Assembly: GCF_900113665.1 (NCBI RefSeq)
Contig: NZ_FOQD01000003.1
Coordinates: 186,001-250,000, forward strand
Source of the DNA: Planctomicrobium piriforme
GTDB lineage: Bacteria > Planctomycetota > Planctomycetia > Planctomycetales > Planctomycetaceae
Direction of reading: 5' to 3'
DNA length: 64,000 nucleotides
The translations under genes and the position numbers were made by a program. Under the pieces are notes generated by a model that saw nothing but the letters and a program-made list of their open reading frames with translations, did no database searches and was not told the DNA's origin. Position 1 is the stretch's first letter; each line of letters begins with the position of its first letter. Positions 42,871-53,523 of the stretch are shown here, piece after piece.

Positions 42871-43168
42871 GGAACGAAATCCTGTTTTGATAAGGGTGTC
42901 GCAGCGGCCCGCCGCCGATCTGGCCGCGGCCTGCCTGACCTCGAATCGGAAACTGTAGCACGACAGCCCGACGCGCTCTACCGGACGGCAGGGAGGAATC
43001 AGAGGAGAGGCCTCATAGCGTCTCCGGGAAGCCTCAAATCCGACAAACTCTCGATCTGGGCGAGTTTTCAGATCCCCAGAGCAGCCCGCAGGCAGTCATC
43101 GACCTGTTTCATCGCGTCGTGAGAAAGCATTCCAACTGACTTTCAGGATGCGGGAATTGTGAACAGTC

Positions 43169-43483
43169 TCAATTGTAGAGGGTCGCGTCACTACGACTGC
43201 CGACCGAGTCCCACGACTCAAGGGCTGCCTGATAAGTCTCGCGAATGTGGGCCTGCTCTTCGATTTCGAGCGATGTGCTGGCCGAGTCTGCGGCTTCGAC
43301 TCGAATCGGCTCCTCGATCTCTTCGACCAGCTTCCCAGCGTCGAAGGCATTCCTGAGCAGCCGATAGAAATGGAACAGGGTGTTGTATCGTTGAACTGTG
43401 ACGATCACATATTCCTTGCCGTCAACCTTCACGGTGACGCCGCGGCTGCCTGCTTTTTCAAGTTTTTCGGCTGTCAAGATCAT
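43169..43483 (-). CDS. Small hypothetical protein, antitoxin-like in size
   Basis: A 104-residue acidic protein starting MILTAEKLEKAG at 43483, with GGA just before the start. The first part (GVTVKVDGKEYVIVTVQRYNTLF) looks like a small beta-alpha unit, and the rest is charged helix (about 45-100). Size and charge recall antitoxins, but no toxin partner is next to it and I do not recognise the family. The frame continues upstream to 43576, a less likely start. It is divergent from the RraA-family gene. Confidence 0.5.
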   Translation of the reverse strand: MILTAEKLEKAGSRGVTVKVDGKEYVIVTVQRYNTLFHFYRLLRNAFDAGKLVEEIEEPIRVEAADSASTSLEIEEQAHIRETYQAALESWDSVGSRSDATLYN

Positions 43484-43686
43484 GCTTCCATTGTGCAGGC
43501 CAGCCCGATTCTTGGCAAGTTGTACTTGTTCACCACGTGAAGCCCGTCTGCCCCACGCGCTTGCACAATCGGTCATAGGCTTCTGCCAGTTGCTCGGGCA
43601 TCCTTCGCGGCGTGCAGGGAGTTGTTTACACTGCGATCCACCGTCTGTCGGCGGTCAATTCACCTCGCAAACGAACTGGCAAGCAC

Positions 43687-44400
43687 ATGTCACTGCTGAC
43701 GGATCTGGCGAAATACGACACCCCCACGGTCTGCAACGTCATCGAGTTGTTCGACGTCCGCCCCCGCAACCTGGGATACATGAACGGGTCGATCAAGGCC
43801 TGCTTTCCGCAGCTGCCGCCGATGGTGGGCTATGCCCTGACCTCAACGTTTCGCAGCATGGCCCCGCCGTCGAAGGGGGCGGCGTATTCAGGGCTGATCG
43901 ACCAGATCGAACGCTTCGCGGAGATCCCCGGCCCGCCAGTCGTTGTGTTTCAGGATCTCGACGAGCCCGTTACCTCGGCCACGTTCGGCGAGGTGATGTG
44001 TACGATGTACAAGAATTTTGGATCAACCGGCCTCGTCACCTCTGGCGCTGGGCGCGATCTCGATCAGGTGAAGGTGCTCGACTACCCCGTCTTCACCCAG
44101 GGGACAATCTGCTCGCACGGCTACTGCCATATTCCGCAAATCAACGTACCGGTCTCTGTCGGGGGGATCATGATCGAACCGGGCATGCTGCTGCACGGCG
44201 ATTGCAACGGTGTGACGACCATTCCCATTGAGATCGCCAGCGAGATCCCCGACGCCTGCCAGGAACTGATGCAAGCCGAACAGATCGTGCTCGATTACTG
44301 TCGCAGCACAGGCGTGAATCCCAAGGGCCTGGCCGGGGCCCGAAAGGAGAGCGTCGATCAGATCAATGCTCTCGGCAAACGCCTGAGCCGAAAGAAATAG
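43687..44400 (+). CDS. RraA-family protein (HMG/CHA aldolase-like)
   Basis: A 237-residue protein beginning MSLLTDLAKYDTPTVCNVIE, the typical N-terminus of RraA/aldolase proteins. The conserved site VTSGAGRDLDQVK appears in place of the usual GGxxRD, with R and D kept. The motif GVTTIPIEIA near the end matches the GVVVIP segment. Members act as 4-hydroxy-4-methyl-2-oxoglutarate aldolases or oxaloacetate decarboxylases; RNase E inhibition in E. coli is a special case. The longer frame to 43612 lacks family resemblance. The substrate cannot be read from context. Confidence 0.85.
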   Translation: MSLLTDLAKYDTPTVCNVIELFDVRPRNLGYMNGSIKACFPQLPPMVGYALTSTFRSMAPPSKGAAYSGLIDQIERFAEIPGPPVVVFQDLDEPVTSATFGEVMCTMYKNFGSTGLVTSGAGRDLDQVKVLDYPVFTQGTICSHGYCHIPQINVPVSVGGIMIEPGMLLHGDCNGVTTIPIEIASEIPDACQELMQAEQIVLDYCRSTGVNPKGLAGARKESVDQINALGKRLSRKK

Positions 44401-44413
44401 CCGAGAGGGTAGT

Positions 44414-44527
44414 ACCAAGTGTTCAGTCGTCAGTGTTCAGTTCAATCCGAGTCACCCGGATAAGCATCACCCATCGTCACGACAGCATCCAAACTGTCAA
44501 CTGAAAACTGATGACTGAAAACTGTCT
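44414..44527. repeat. Inverted-repeat element (TCAGTTCTCAGT family) before ald
   Basis: AGTGTTCAGTCGTCAGTGTT on the left and ACTGATGACTGAAAACTGTC on the right form arms about 50 bases apart. The element lies in the spacer upstream of the alanine dehydrogenase start and could affect its leader. It belongs to the same family as 14463-14577. Confidence 0.7.
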
Positions 44528-44563
44528 TAATGCGCGATTTCAAATCGTCTGAAGGAGTCACGG

Positions 44564-45670
<1,107 letters not shown>

Positions 45671-48166
45671 ATGAGTCCCTTTCGCAAGTCGCTCTGCGCA
45701 TGGAGTCTGGCGGTCGGCCTGATCGCGGCGAATGCATTCGCTGTGGCCGCAAACTCCGACGCAGAGCCGACTGCGAACTACTTCGAGGCTCTACGGGCAA
45801 GGGCGCTGTTCGTCCTGGCGGAAGATTTCGCCACGCGACAACTGGGCCGTTCGACGCTCTCGCGAGAGCGTCGGACGCAGCTCACGCTCGAACTCGGCGA
45901 AACCCTGCTGGAACACGGCTCGTTTGCATCTGGGAGTCAACGCGAGGAACTGTGGGACGCCGCGCGGCAACGGGTGGCGGATCTGCTCCGCAATGAGCCA
46001 GTCAATCCGCGACAGGGGGACTTGAAATTCTGGTTGGCCAGGCTGTCCGCACGACAGGGAGCCACGCTCGCGTGGGAATCGACGCTCACGCCGGATGATG
46101 TCTCCCTCCGCGACTCCGCCATCACAGCGCTGCGGCAGGGAATTGCCGAGCTGCGGGCAGACATCGAAACTCGGGGCCGGTTCGCTCCAGAGGGCGACAA
46201 GAAACTTGCGGCGACCGTCCTCCGCGAGCGTGAGATTCAAAATCAACGGGCACGATATGACCTCGCCCTGGCGGAAACATGTCTGGCTGAAATCAGTGCG
46301 ACGGGAACAGAGCGCACGGCCTTGCTCATCGATGCCGCCACGCTCGGCGAAATGCTCGGGCGAATTCCTGCTGAAGACTTACAGTCGGAAAAGATTTCCC
46401 TCCTGCGAGCCCGGATCGCGCGACTGCAAGGAGATGAGCGACTGGCGAGGCTCTTGCTTTCTGGGGCGAATGGAACTGATGCCGACGCCGTGCTGGCAGA
46501 ACAGATTCGGCTCGAACTTTCGCTCAACAAGGTGGACGCTGCGTTCCAACTATTGAAAACCCGACTGCAGGAAACGCGCCCGCTCAGTGATGAATTGCGA
46601 GCGATGGTGGTGCAAAGCCTGGTGACGGCCGCGCGACTGGCACAGCAGCAACAGAACCCGGCGCGTCTAGGTGAATATCTCGCAGAAGCCCGTAAGCAGC
46701 AGGCGCTGACCGGCGGAAAATGGCGACGCGAGGCGACCGTGCGGCTGGATCGCTTTCAGCAGGAACAGGAACTCGGGCCGGAACTGGCTGCTGCGGTTCG
46801 TCATGCGGCCGCTGCCTGGCAATCAGGTCAGGCCCTGCAGGCTGCGGACGACTATGCAACCGCCACACGGCTGGCCGCAAAAGCGGGCAAACAAGATCAA
46901 GCATTGGAACTCGGGCTGACCGGGGCATCGATCCTCGTCAAAAACGAAGCGTGGGCCAAAGCGGTTTCACAACTCACCGAATTGATCCGCCTCGCGCCGC
47001 AGCATCCACGGGCTGCTGAAGCCGACTTACTGCGGTGTTATGCGATCGGACGCCAGAACGCGACGAGCGCGGAGTTTCAACAGGCATTACAAGATCACCT
47101 GCTGCGGTATTCCTCCTCAGCAACCCGTTGGGACGCCGTGCGCATGCTCGGGGCGTCCGCCGAGTTGCAGCAGCGGCTGCCGGCGGCGATCGCATTCTAT
47201 CGCCAGATTCCGGCGGATCATGCCGCTCGTGACGAGGCTGATCTGCGCACGCTGTCGCTGCTCGCAACGCTGCTCACGAATTCACCGCAATCCACTGCAC
47301 TAGCGACCGAAGCCAGAGAAGAAGTCATTCGCAGCGCAACCCGCATTCGGGCACAGACAACACCGTGGTCGGCGGCGCAATGCGAGATTCTGTTGCAGGG
47401 AGCGCGACTCCTTCTATCGCCGGCGCTCGCCACGCCCGCGGATGCAGAACGGCTGCTGGGACTCGTCCAAATCCGCATCGACAACGAGCAGGAACAGGCT
47501 TCCCGTCAACAAGCAGAGCTCAGCCCGGAATGGAAAGCGCTCAAGCAGTCGACATTGCAGTTGCGAATTATCGCGCTCGCCGGGCAGCAGAAACTCGACG
47601 AGGCGCGACAACTGTTACAGACGCTGAAATCCGCAGAGCCGACGCTGTTGCTCTCTGTTCTCTCCAGTCTGAATGCCATGGCCGGGCAGATCGATCCCCA
47701 GCGGCGTTACGAACTGGGACATCTGCAACTGCAGACGATCCAGGAACTTCACCCTCACCGAGACCGGCTGAACCCCGATCAGCAGCGGCTGCTGGACTTG
47801 GCTACAGCGGAAGCGGCGACGGCGGTCGGTAACTGGTCGGAAGCGATCGATCGCTATCAGACTCTGCTCGCTGCCGCACCGTCGGATGGAAAACTGATTC
47901 GAAGCCTGATCGACGTTTCCAAAAGCCAGGGACTGCCTGCCGATCTGAAGCGAGCTGCAGAACTCTGGCAGCAGCTCGAAAAGCTCGCGGCGACCGGTTC
48001 GCCCGAGTGGATTGAAGCCCGCATCGAGCAATCCGCGCTGCTCCTTCAAATGGGAGATCGAGCGGCCGCCAGGAAGCTGCTGGGGGTGACTCGGACGCTC
48101 TATCCGCAGATGGGGACGCCGGAACTCAGGCAGCGCGGCGACGCACTTTGGGAGCAACTGAAATAA
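45671..48166 (+). CDS. Secreted alpha-helical repeat (TPR-like) protein
   Basis: An 831-residue protein with a signal peptide (about 1-27, ending AFAVAAN). Almost the whole length is helical with TPR-like periodicity: repeated A-L-x-L-G and YxTALAAAPSDGKL-type units, Ala- and Leu-rich, with SQLTELIRLAPQHPRAAEADLL as one clear unit. No catalytic motif is seen. Such proteins commonly scaffold envelope complexes. It begins immediately after ald, an odd partner for an envelope scaffold. The function is unknown. Confidence 0.75.
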   Translation: MSPFRKSLCAWSLAVGLIAANAFAVAANSDAEPTANYFEALRARALFVLAEDFATRQLGRSTLSRERRTQLTLELGETLLEHGSFASGSQREELWDAARQRVADLLRNEPVNPRQGDLKFWLARLSARQGATLAWESTLTPDDVSLRDSAITALRQGIAELRADIETRGRFAPEGDKKLAATVLREREIQNQRARYDLALAETCLAEISATGTERTALLIDAATLGEMLGRIPAEDLQSEKISLLRARIARLQGDERLARLLLSGANGTDADAVLAEQIRLELSLNKVDAAFQLLKTRLQETRPLSDELRAMVVQSLVTAARLAQQQQNPARLGEYLAEARKQQALTGGKWRREATVRLDRFQQEQELGPELAAAVRHAAAAWQSGQALQAADDYATATRLAAKAGKQDQALELGLTGASILVKNEAWAKAVSQLTELIRLAPQHPRAAEADLLRCYAIGRQNATSAEFQQALQDHLLRYSSSATRWDAVRMLGASAELQQRLPAAIAFYRQIPADHAARDEADLRTLSLLATLLTNSPQSTALATEAREEVIRSATRIRAQTTPWSAAQCEILLQGARLLLSPALATPADAERLLGLVQIRIDNEQEQASRQQAELSPEWKALKQSTLQLRIIALAGQQKLDEARQLLQTLKSAEPTLLLSVLSSLNAMAGQIDPQRRYELGHLQLQTIQELHPHRDRLNPDQQRLLDLATAEAATAVGNWSEAIDRYQTLLAAAPSDGKLIRSLIDVSKSQGLPADLKRAAELWQQLEKLAATGSPEWIEARIEQSALLLQMGDRAAARKLLGVTRTLYPQMGTPELRQRGDALWEQLK

Positions 48167-48679
48167 AAGCTGGGGCCGGGGCTCACCGGCACCTATTGCT
48201 GATAATGTCTCGCTGAAGGGCGCTTGAAGCACTTTGCGAAGCTTGAACCGAGCAGCCATGTCGCTGCCATTCTGCAGTTCTTCTCGCTGTATTTCCCGCC
48301 TGTTGGTGAATGCTCGACGGCAGGCGAGAAACTCGCGCCGGGTTCTCCAGTTTGACAGGACTCTGCTGGCGGAAACTGCCGAGTCAGTGCAGCCTGACAT
48401 TCCGCGTGCACTTCCACCGCGAAGGTAGGCAGCTTACAGAAGGTCTGCCGGTCGGGAGGTTGATTCCAAACTTGTCAGGTGATTCGCCTGATCCAGTTCG
48501 GCAAGGGTCGAACGCTCTTAAAGAACCCTCAGAAGCTGGTCCGATCTGAAGAACGGAATTCCCCCTCTTGGCGCGTGGAAATGTTCTGCCTGCCGGGAGA
48601 CGAATGAAGCACGGATCGAAGACTTGGGCGGCGACCAGCGGGACTGGGCGCGGCCGGGTTCTCTGAGGAGTTCTTCGAC
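48167..48679. other. 513-base spacer before the exopolysaccharide locus
   Basis: No convincing gene: short frames overlap and lack a family. It probably contains the promoter of the lipoprotein gene; no consensus elements could be assigned with confidence. Confidence 0.45.
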
Positions 48680-49267
48680 ATGGCGGTCAAGAAATCAATT
48701 CGTCACTGGTTGTCGCTTCTGGCGTTTGCGCCACTCGCGGGCTGCGCGACGTTCCAGGACGTGCATTACGAGCATACCCAGAAGCTGCGCACCGAGTGTG
48801 CGTACTTCCATTACTGGTGGTGTTCAGGTTCCAGCGGCAGCGACTATGCCAAGGGCTGGAAAGCAGGCTACATGGACGTGCTGACGGGGGGCGACGGGCA
48901 GCCTCCTCTCGTGGCGCCCCATTGCTACTGGGCTCCTTCGCAGATCACCAAGCACTGCGACGAGAAGCGCCACGACTACTACGTCGGCTGGCAGGACGGG
49001 GCGATGATGGCCTCGCTGGAACCGGATACTCACTATGTGAAGGTCTGGAATCCGGCCCCGGTCTGCCGGACCGCCGCCTATGAAGAAACCTCGGGACCGA
49101 CGCCGTCGACCACTTCCGAGCCGGCTCTCGCGCCTCCCAGCGAGGCGCCCTCGCTGACTCCGACTCCCGGCCAGGATGACTCCTGGAACGCGACCCCGAG
49201 CGACGGCTCCTCGCCGCTCAATCCCAATCTGCCGCCGGTGCCGGAACAGCCGGAACCGATCAAATAA
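48680..49267 (+). CDS. Cys-rich lipoprotein of the planctomycete GWxxGYxDV type
   Basis: A 195-residue lipoprotein: the hydrophobic N-terminus ends LAGC with the lipid-modified Cys at 22. A Cys-rich region (TECAYFHYWWCSGSSG) is followed by the pattern YAKGWKAGYMDVLTGGDGQP and a partial second copy HDYYVGWQDG. The last 55 residues are Pro/Ser/Thr-rich linker. Similar proteins often sit next to polysaccharide genes in planctomycetes. The function is unknown; a cell-surface or outer-membrane role at the export site is inferred from the Wza-like gene that follows after 151 bases. Confidence 0.75.
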   Translation: MAVKKSIRHWLSLLAFAPLAGCATFQDVHYEHTQKLRTECAYFHYWWCSGSSGSDYAKGWKAGYMDVLTGGDGQPPLVAPHCYWAPSQITKHCDEKRHDYYVGWQDGAMMASLEPDTHYVKVWNPAPVCRTAAYEETSGPTPSTTSEPALAPPSEAPSLTPTPGQDDSWNATPSDGSSPLNPNLPPVPEQPEPIK

Positions 49268-49418
49268 TCAGATCTTTTGTCAGCCCGCAGCGCGGCCGTT
49301 CGCTTTCCTCGCGGTTCACTTCGCGAAGCAGTCAGGGCGCCGCTTTCGGCGGAATTGATTCCGCCTGTCGAGAAACACTTTATCGTCTCCCGGGATAGTC
49401 CAGGGAAAGGACGCCATC

Positions 49419-50738
49419 ATGACGGACCGATTCCAGAACAACCGCTTGCAACTCCTGGGCCTGGGAGCACTGCTGATGTGGGGCACGCTTGCCGCATCCG
49501 GCTGTGCCTACCATTGCATCAGCTGCGCCAAGGACGCCATTCCCGCCGCGCGGCTGGATCGGTGCCTGTTCGGTTCGCCGAAAGAAGCCAAGGTGCCAAT
49601 CCTGTTCTCGGCACTCGGCCAGGAACGTCCTGACGCCTACCGCGTCGGACCTGGCGATACTCTGGCCGTGTTCGTCTACGGGGTGTTACCCCCGAGCGTG
49701 GATGAAACCCCGGTGCTGTCTCAGTACCAGACGCTCAATCAGCGATACTACCCGCCGCACGGCAGCATCGTGCATCCCTCGACCGGCCTGCCGATGACCA
49801 TCGGCGACGACGGTACGCTCGAACTGCCGCTGCTCGGCCGCATTCCGATGGAAGGGCTGACGCTGCAGGAAGTGTCCGACAAGATCCGCAAGCTGTACCT
49901 GGACGCGGCGGTGATTGCGGCCGGCCGCGAACGTATTTCGGTTTCGATCATTACCCAGCGCTGCCACCGCATCATGGTGCTGCGTCAGGACTCCCCCTCG
50001 CCGGCCGTGACCATCACCAACCCGCAAACGGTTGACCAGGTCCACCGCGGCTCGGGCGAAGTGATCGACTTGCCGGCTTATGAAAACGACGTGCTGCACG
50101 CCATGGCGGCGACGGGCGGTTTGCCCGGTACCGACGGCGTCCGGGAAATCTGGGTGCTGCGGAACTGTGCCATCGCCGGTACCGCAGGCATCACCGAATC
50201 CAAGATCGAAGAGATGGTCGATCGCTACGAACACGGCGCCGAGTGCGGCCCCAGCGTGATCCGCATTCCGCTGTATGTCTACCCCGGCGAATCGCTGCCG
50301 TTCAGCCCGAAAGACGTCATCCTGAATGCCGGCGACGTCGTCTACATTCCCCGTCGTCTCGAATACTTCTACACCGGCGGACTCCTGAACGGGGCCAAGA
50401 TCCCGCTCCCGGCTGACGAAGACCTTGACATCCTGGAAGCGATTGCCCTGGCCACCAACTCGTCCGGCGGCCCCTTGGGTACCAGCGGTGCTGCACTGGC
50501 GAACGGAACCCCTGGCTTTGTCGTGCATCCCTCGCGAGTCATCATCGTCCGCAAGCTCTGCGACGGCAGCCAGATCTCCATTCGGGTCGACCTCGACCGG
50601 GCCGTCGACGACGAGAAAGAACGCGTGCTCATTCAGCCCGACGATCTCGTGATGCTCTACTTCAAGCCGACCGAGGGCATCAGCAACACGGCACTCAACT
50701 TCTTCAACTGGAACTTCCAGGCCCCGATTGTCTTCTGA
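49419..50738 (+). CDS. Wza-like polysaccharide export lipoprotein
   Basis: A 439-residue outer-membrane polysaccharide export protein. The lipobox AASGC places the acylated Cys at 29. The poly_export domain (about 75-170) has YRVGPGDTLAVFVYGVLP and GTLELPLLGRIPMEGLTLQE, and SLBB-like segments follow (about 210-330: LHAMAATGGLPGTDGVREIWVL and NAGDVVYIPRR). Wza homologues form the outer-membrane channel for EPS. The region between 300 and 410 is longer than in E. coli Wza, and no obvious C-terminal amphipathic helix can be pointed to except the NTALNFFNWNFQAPIVF tail. A strong terminator follows. Confidence 0.9.
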   Translation: MTDRFQNNRLQLLGLGALLMWGTLAASGCAYHCISCAKDAIPAARLDRCLFGSPKEAKVPILFSALGQERPDAYRVGPGDTLAVFVYGVLPPSVDETPVLSQYQTLNQRYYPPHGSIVHPSTGLPMTIGDDGTLELPLLGRIPMEGLTLQEVSDKIRKLYLDAAVIAAGRERISVSIITQRCHRIMVLRQDSPSPAVTITNPQTVDQVHRGSGEVIDLPAYENDVLHAMAATGGLPGTDGVREIWVLRNCAIAGTAGITESKIEEMVDRYEHGAECGPSVIRIPLYVYPGESLPFSPKDVILNAGDVVYIPRRLEYFYTGGLLNGAKIPLPADEDLDILEAIALATNSSGGPLGTSGAALANGTPGFVVHPSRVIIVRKLCDGSQISIRVDLDRAVDDEKERVLIQPDDLVMLYFKPTEGISNTALNFFNWNFQAPIVF

Positions 50739-50789
50739 TCGGAACCGGCCGGACCCAGGCAGGTTGAACTGCTCGTGGTCATGAAATCG

Positions 50790-50823
50790 AAAAGCCCCCG
50801 TCGAACTTTCGACGGGGGCTTTT
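50790..50823. terminator. Bidirectional Rho-independent terminator between the wza-like and wzc-like genes
   Basis: AAAAGCCCCCGTCGAA and TTCGACGGGGGCTTTT are perfect complements with a two-base loop. The stem has A/T runs on both flanks, so it can end the rightward wza-like transcript and the leftward wzc-like transcript, which converge here. Confidence 0.93.
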
Positions 50824-50872
50824 CTGCATTGAAGGACTGATCACTTCACGATCAGCTTGAGCCGTTCAGGTT

Positions 50873-53281
50873 TTACTTGCGACCGGCCGGCGTGGATCCG
50901 GCGAGCGAATGACCGTTCTCGGTTTCGGCCGAGCCGTTGTCTTTCACGCGGCGGCCGTAACCTCGGTTGCCGTAGCCGTAGCCATACCCGTAACCGTAGT
51001 AGTTGTACGACGAGTAGTAGCCGGAGTCGCGGGTGAACTCCTTGCTGCTGCCGTAGGTGTTCAGGATACAGCCGCGAAGATTGGACTTCGATGAGGTCAG
51101 GCGGCGGATGGACTCGAAGACTTTTCGCTTCGTGTCGATGGCCGGACGCACGACGAGCATCGCAATATCGCACTTCTGCGACACGATGGCCGGGTCGGAG
51201 ACCAGCAGCACCGGGCCGCTGTCCACCAGCACCATGTCGAAGCGGCTCTTGCAATCCTCAAGCACCTGATCGAAGACTTCCGACTGCAGCAGTTCGGCCG
51301 GATTGCGGACGGCGCTGCCGGCGGTCATCACCGACAGGCCTTCGATCCCCGTGGGCCGAATCACTTCGTCCAGTTTCGTCTTGCCTTGCAGGGTCTCCGA
51401 GAGACCGCGGTCGATCGGCATGTTGAGGAAGCGGTGAATCGTCGGGGCACGCATGTCGCCGTCGATGATCAGCACCTTCAATCCCAACTCGGCGAATGAC
51501 GCCCCCAGGTTGGCCAGAATCGTCGACTTGCCGTCTTTCGCCTGGCTGCTGGTGATCATCGCGGTTCGCAGATTTCCCGCCTTCACCTCGCGGAGCAGGT
51601 AGGTTCGTAACAACCGGAACGACTCGGCCTCGGGAGCCTGAGCGTCGACGATCATACGACCCTTCTTCCGCTTGTCGCGAGAACGGGTGATCTTGCCGAC
51701 CTGGGCAATGACAGGCACGCCGAGCGCGGAGTCGATTTCCGAAGGAGTCCGGAAGCGGTTGTCGAACTGGTCGTTACAGATCGCCACCAGCACGCCAAGG
51801 CAGAGTCCCAGGAACATGCCGCCGGCGACGCAGATGTTCAGCGCCGGCCAGACTTCTTCACCTGCCTGCGGTTCTTCGAGGACTTCATGGATGTACCCGC
51901 TCAGTCCTGCGGCGGTATCCATTTCCCGCAACTGCTCGACAATGCTGTCGTACAGCGTCTGCTTGCGGGTCATTTCCGCCTGAATCATCTTGTCCTTCAG
52001 TTCGAACTCGATGAGGGACTTCGAGTTCTTCTCGGCTTCCGCGGCCAGTGTCAGCAGTTCGCGTTTCCGCTGATCGAGAGCAGACAAGTCATGTCGCAAA
52101 AACCCGGTATAGGCATTCAGCAGCAGTTCCGGAGTGAGTTTTTCGAACAACGGATTGTTCTGAGTTTTCGCTTGGCTTTCTTTGAGCAATCCTTCAACAA
52201 TTTCAATATTTTTCCTCAGGTTTTCCACGGTCGGGTGGTTTGGTCCAAAGAGGCCGTTAAGCCTGCTCATCTCAGCCTGAAGTTCGATCAACTTGCCGAA
52301 TTTTGTTTCGGCTTCTTTGAGGCGAGTCGCTTGGTTCTCTTGAAAATCTTGAGTCTGGGCGCTGGAAAAACTCCCAAAGGTTCCTAACCGTGTCAGACTC
52401 TCGCTGTCGATCAACGCCAGCATTTCGAGGGAATTCCCCTTATTCTGCTTAATCTGATCCAGGCTGGTGAGCACATTCTGCAGTCGTGTCGCGACCGCAG
52501 AACGCTCGATGTCGACGGTCACCAACTCATCCTGAAGACGGCGGAACGTGTCGAGATAGACGTTACTGGACTCATTGCCGACGTAGATAATCGGAGCGCT
52601 CTGCCGAGCCTGAACATACTGTTCTTCCAGGGACTTCAGATCGGATTCAATTTTGCCTTGCGCCTGAGTGATCAACCGGTTGGCCTCAGACATGATGCGG
52701 CTGACCTGTTCATCGAGAAACGATTCGTACTCGGCGACCAGGGCCTGCAGAATCAGCAGAGCCTCGTCAGGATTGGTATGCCGGAAGGCAATGTTCAAGC
52801 TGCGGGCATCGCGGGCAGAACCCTGGCCCCCTTTGGTCAGGGAGATATGCTCCGACACATAGTCGACGGCATCCGTCTTGCTATCGGTATGAGCCTTGAT
52901 GCCGGGCATTTCCTCGGCGTTCACGCGTTGCAGCGCGTTGCCAATGATGCGGCGGCTCGACACGATTTCCATGTGGTTAGCAAGGATCTCGTCCTGCACG
53001 CCATCGGCGGCCCAGGAGGATTCCCCCTTGTCGCTCGCTCGCATGTCTTTCAACGTCACCAGCATCTTCGCGCTGGACTCGTACCACTTTTCGGCGTTGG
53101 CCCAGTAGATCACGGCCATCAGCAAGCCGAGAACGGTGCAGCACGCGATCAACGGCAACTGTCGGCGAAAGATCTCGACGACATCGAACGACCCGGTCGC
53201 ATTTGGATCCAGCATCGGCCTGGTATCCATCATCGGCTTCACAGGCATCTGTGAATCCGGCTTCTGCGGCATATCACTCAT
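50873..53281 (-). CDS. Wzc-like chain-length determinant / tyrosine autokinase
   Basis: An 802-residue protein combining a Wzz-type chain-length domain with a BY-kinase. It has TM1 at about 35-55, a long periplasmic coiled-coil part (about 60-475), TM2 at about 482-505, then the cytoplasmic ATPase with SSQAKDGKST (Walker A, K585), VLIIDGDMR (Walker A') and MVLVDSGPVLL (Walker B). The C-terminal tail is a tyrosine cluster (SGYYSSYNYYGYGYGYG) for autophosphorylation. Such proteins control EPS polymerisation and export with the Wza channel. It converges on the wza-like gene across the terminator. Confidence 0.93.
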   Translation of the reverse strand: MSDMPQKPDSQMPVKPMMDTRPMLDPNATGSFDVVEIFRRQLPLIACCTVLGLLMAVIYWANAEKWYESSAKMLVTLKDMRASDKGESSWAADGVQDEILANHMEIVSSRRIIGNALQRVNAEEMPGIKAHTDSKTDAVDYVSEHISLTKGGQGSARDARSLNIAFRHTNPDEALLILQALVAEYESFLDEQVSRIMSEANRLITQAQGKIESDLKSLEEQYVQARQSAPIIYVGNESSNVYLDTFRRLQDELVTVDIERSAVATRLQNVLTSLDQIKQNKGNSLEMLALIDSESLTRLGTFGSFSSAQTQDFQENQATRLKEAETKFGKLIELQAEMSRLNGLFGPNHPTVENLRKNIEIVEGLLKESQAKTQNNPLFEKLTPELLLNAYTGFLRHDLSALDQRKRELLTLAAEAEKNSKSLIEFELKDKMIQAEMTRKQTLYDSIVEQLREMDTAAGLSGYIHEVLEEPQAGEEVWPALNICVAGGMFLGLCLGVLVAICNDQFDNRFRTPSEIDSALGVPVIAQVGKITRSRDKRKKGRMIVDAQAPEAESFRLLRTYLLREVKAGNLRTAMITSSQAKDGKSTILANLGASFAELGLKVLIIDGDMRAPTIHRFLNMPIDRGLSETLQGKTKLDEVIRPTGIEGLSVMTAGSAVRNPAELLQSEVFDQVLEDCKSRFDMVLVDSGPVLLVSDPAIVSQKCDIAMLVVRPAIDTKRKVFESIRRLTSSKSNLRGCILNTYGSSKEFTRDSGYYSSYNYYGYGYGYGYGNRGYGRRVKDNGSAETENGHSLAGSTPAGRK

Positions 53282-53523
53282 TAAATTCTCAGCCTCGCCA
53301 TAATAAAAGTGGCATTAAGATGGGGGCGCACTCCACCCGGATAAGAGGACCAGACATCATGCCTTGTCCGGCAGCATACGCCTGCCCTTGACCAATTGCA
53401 AGATCCATCGCCCGTTTCGGTTCCGTTCAGAACGCTCCCCTAAAAGGGTCCGCCCCAGCCGCCTATTTTGACACCTGACTTCCAAAGCTGTTGTCGTTGC
53501 AGCCGGCTCGAATCTCTGCCGGA

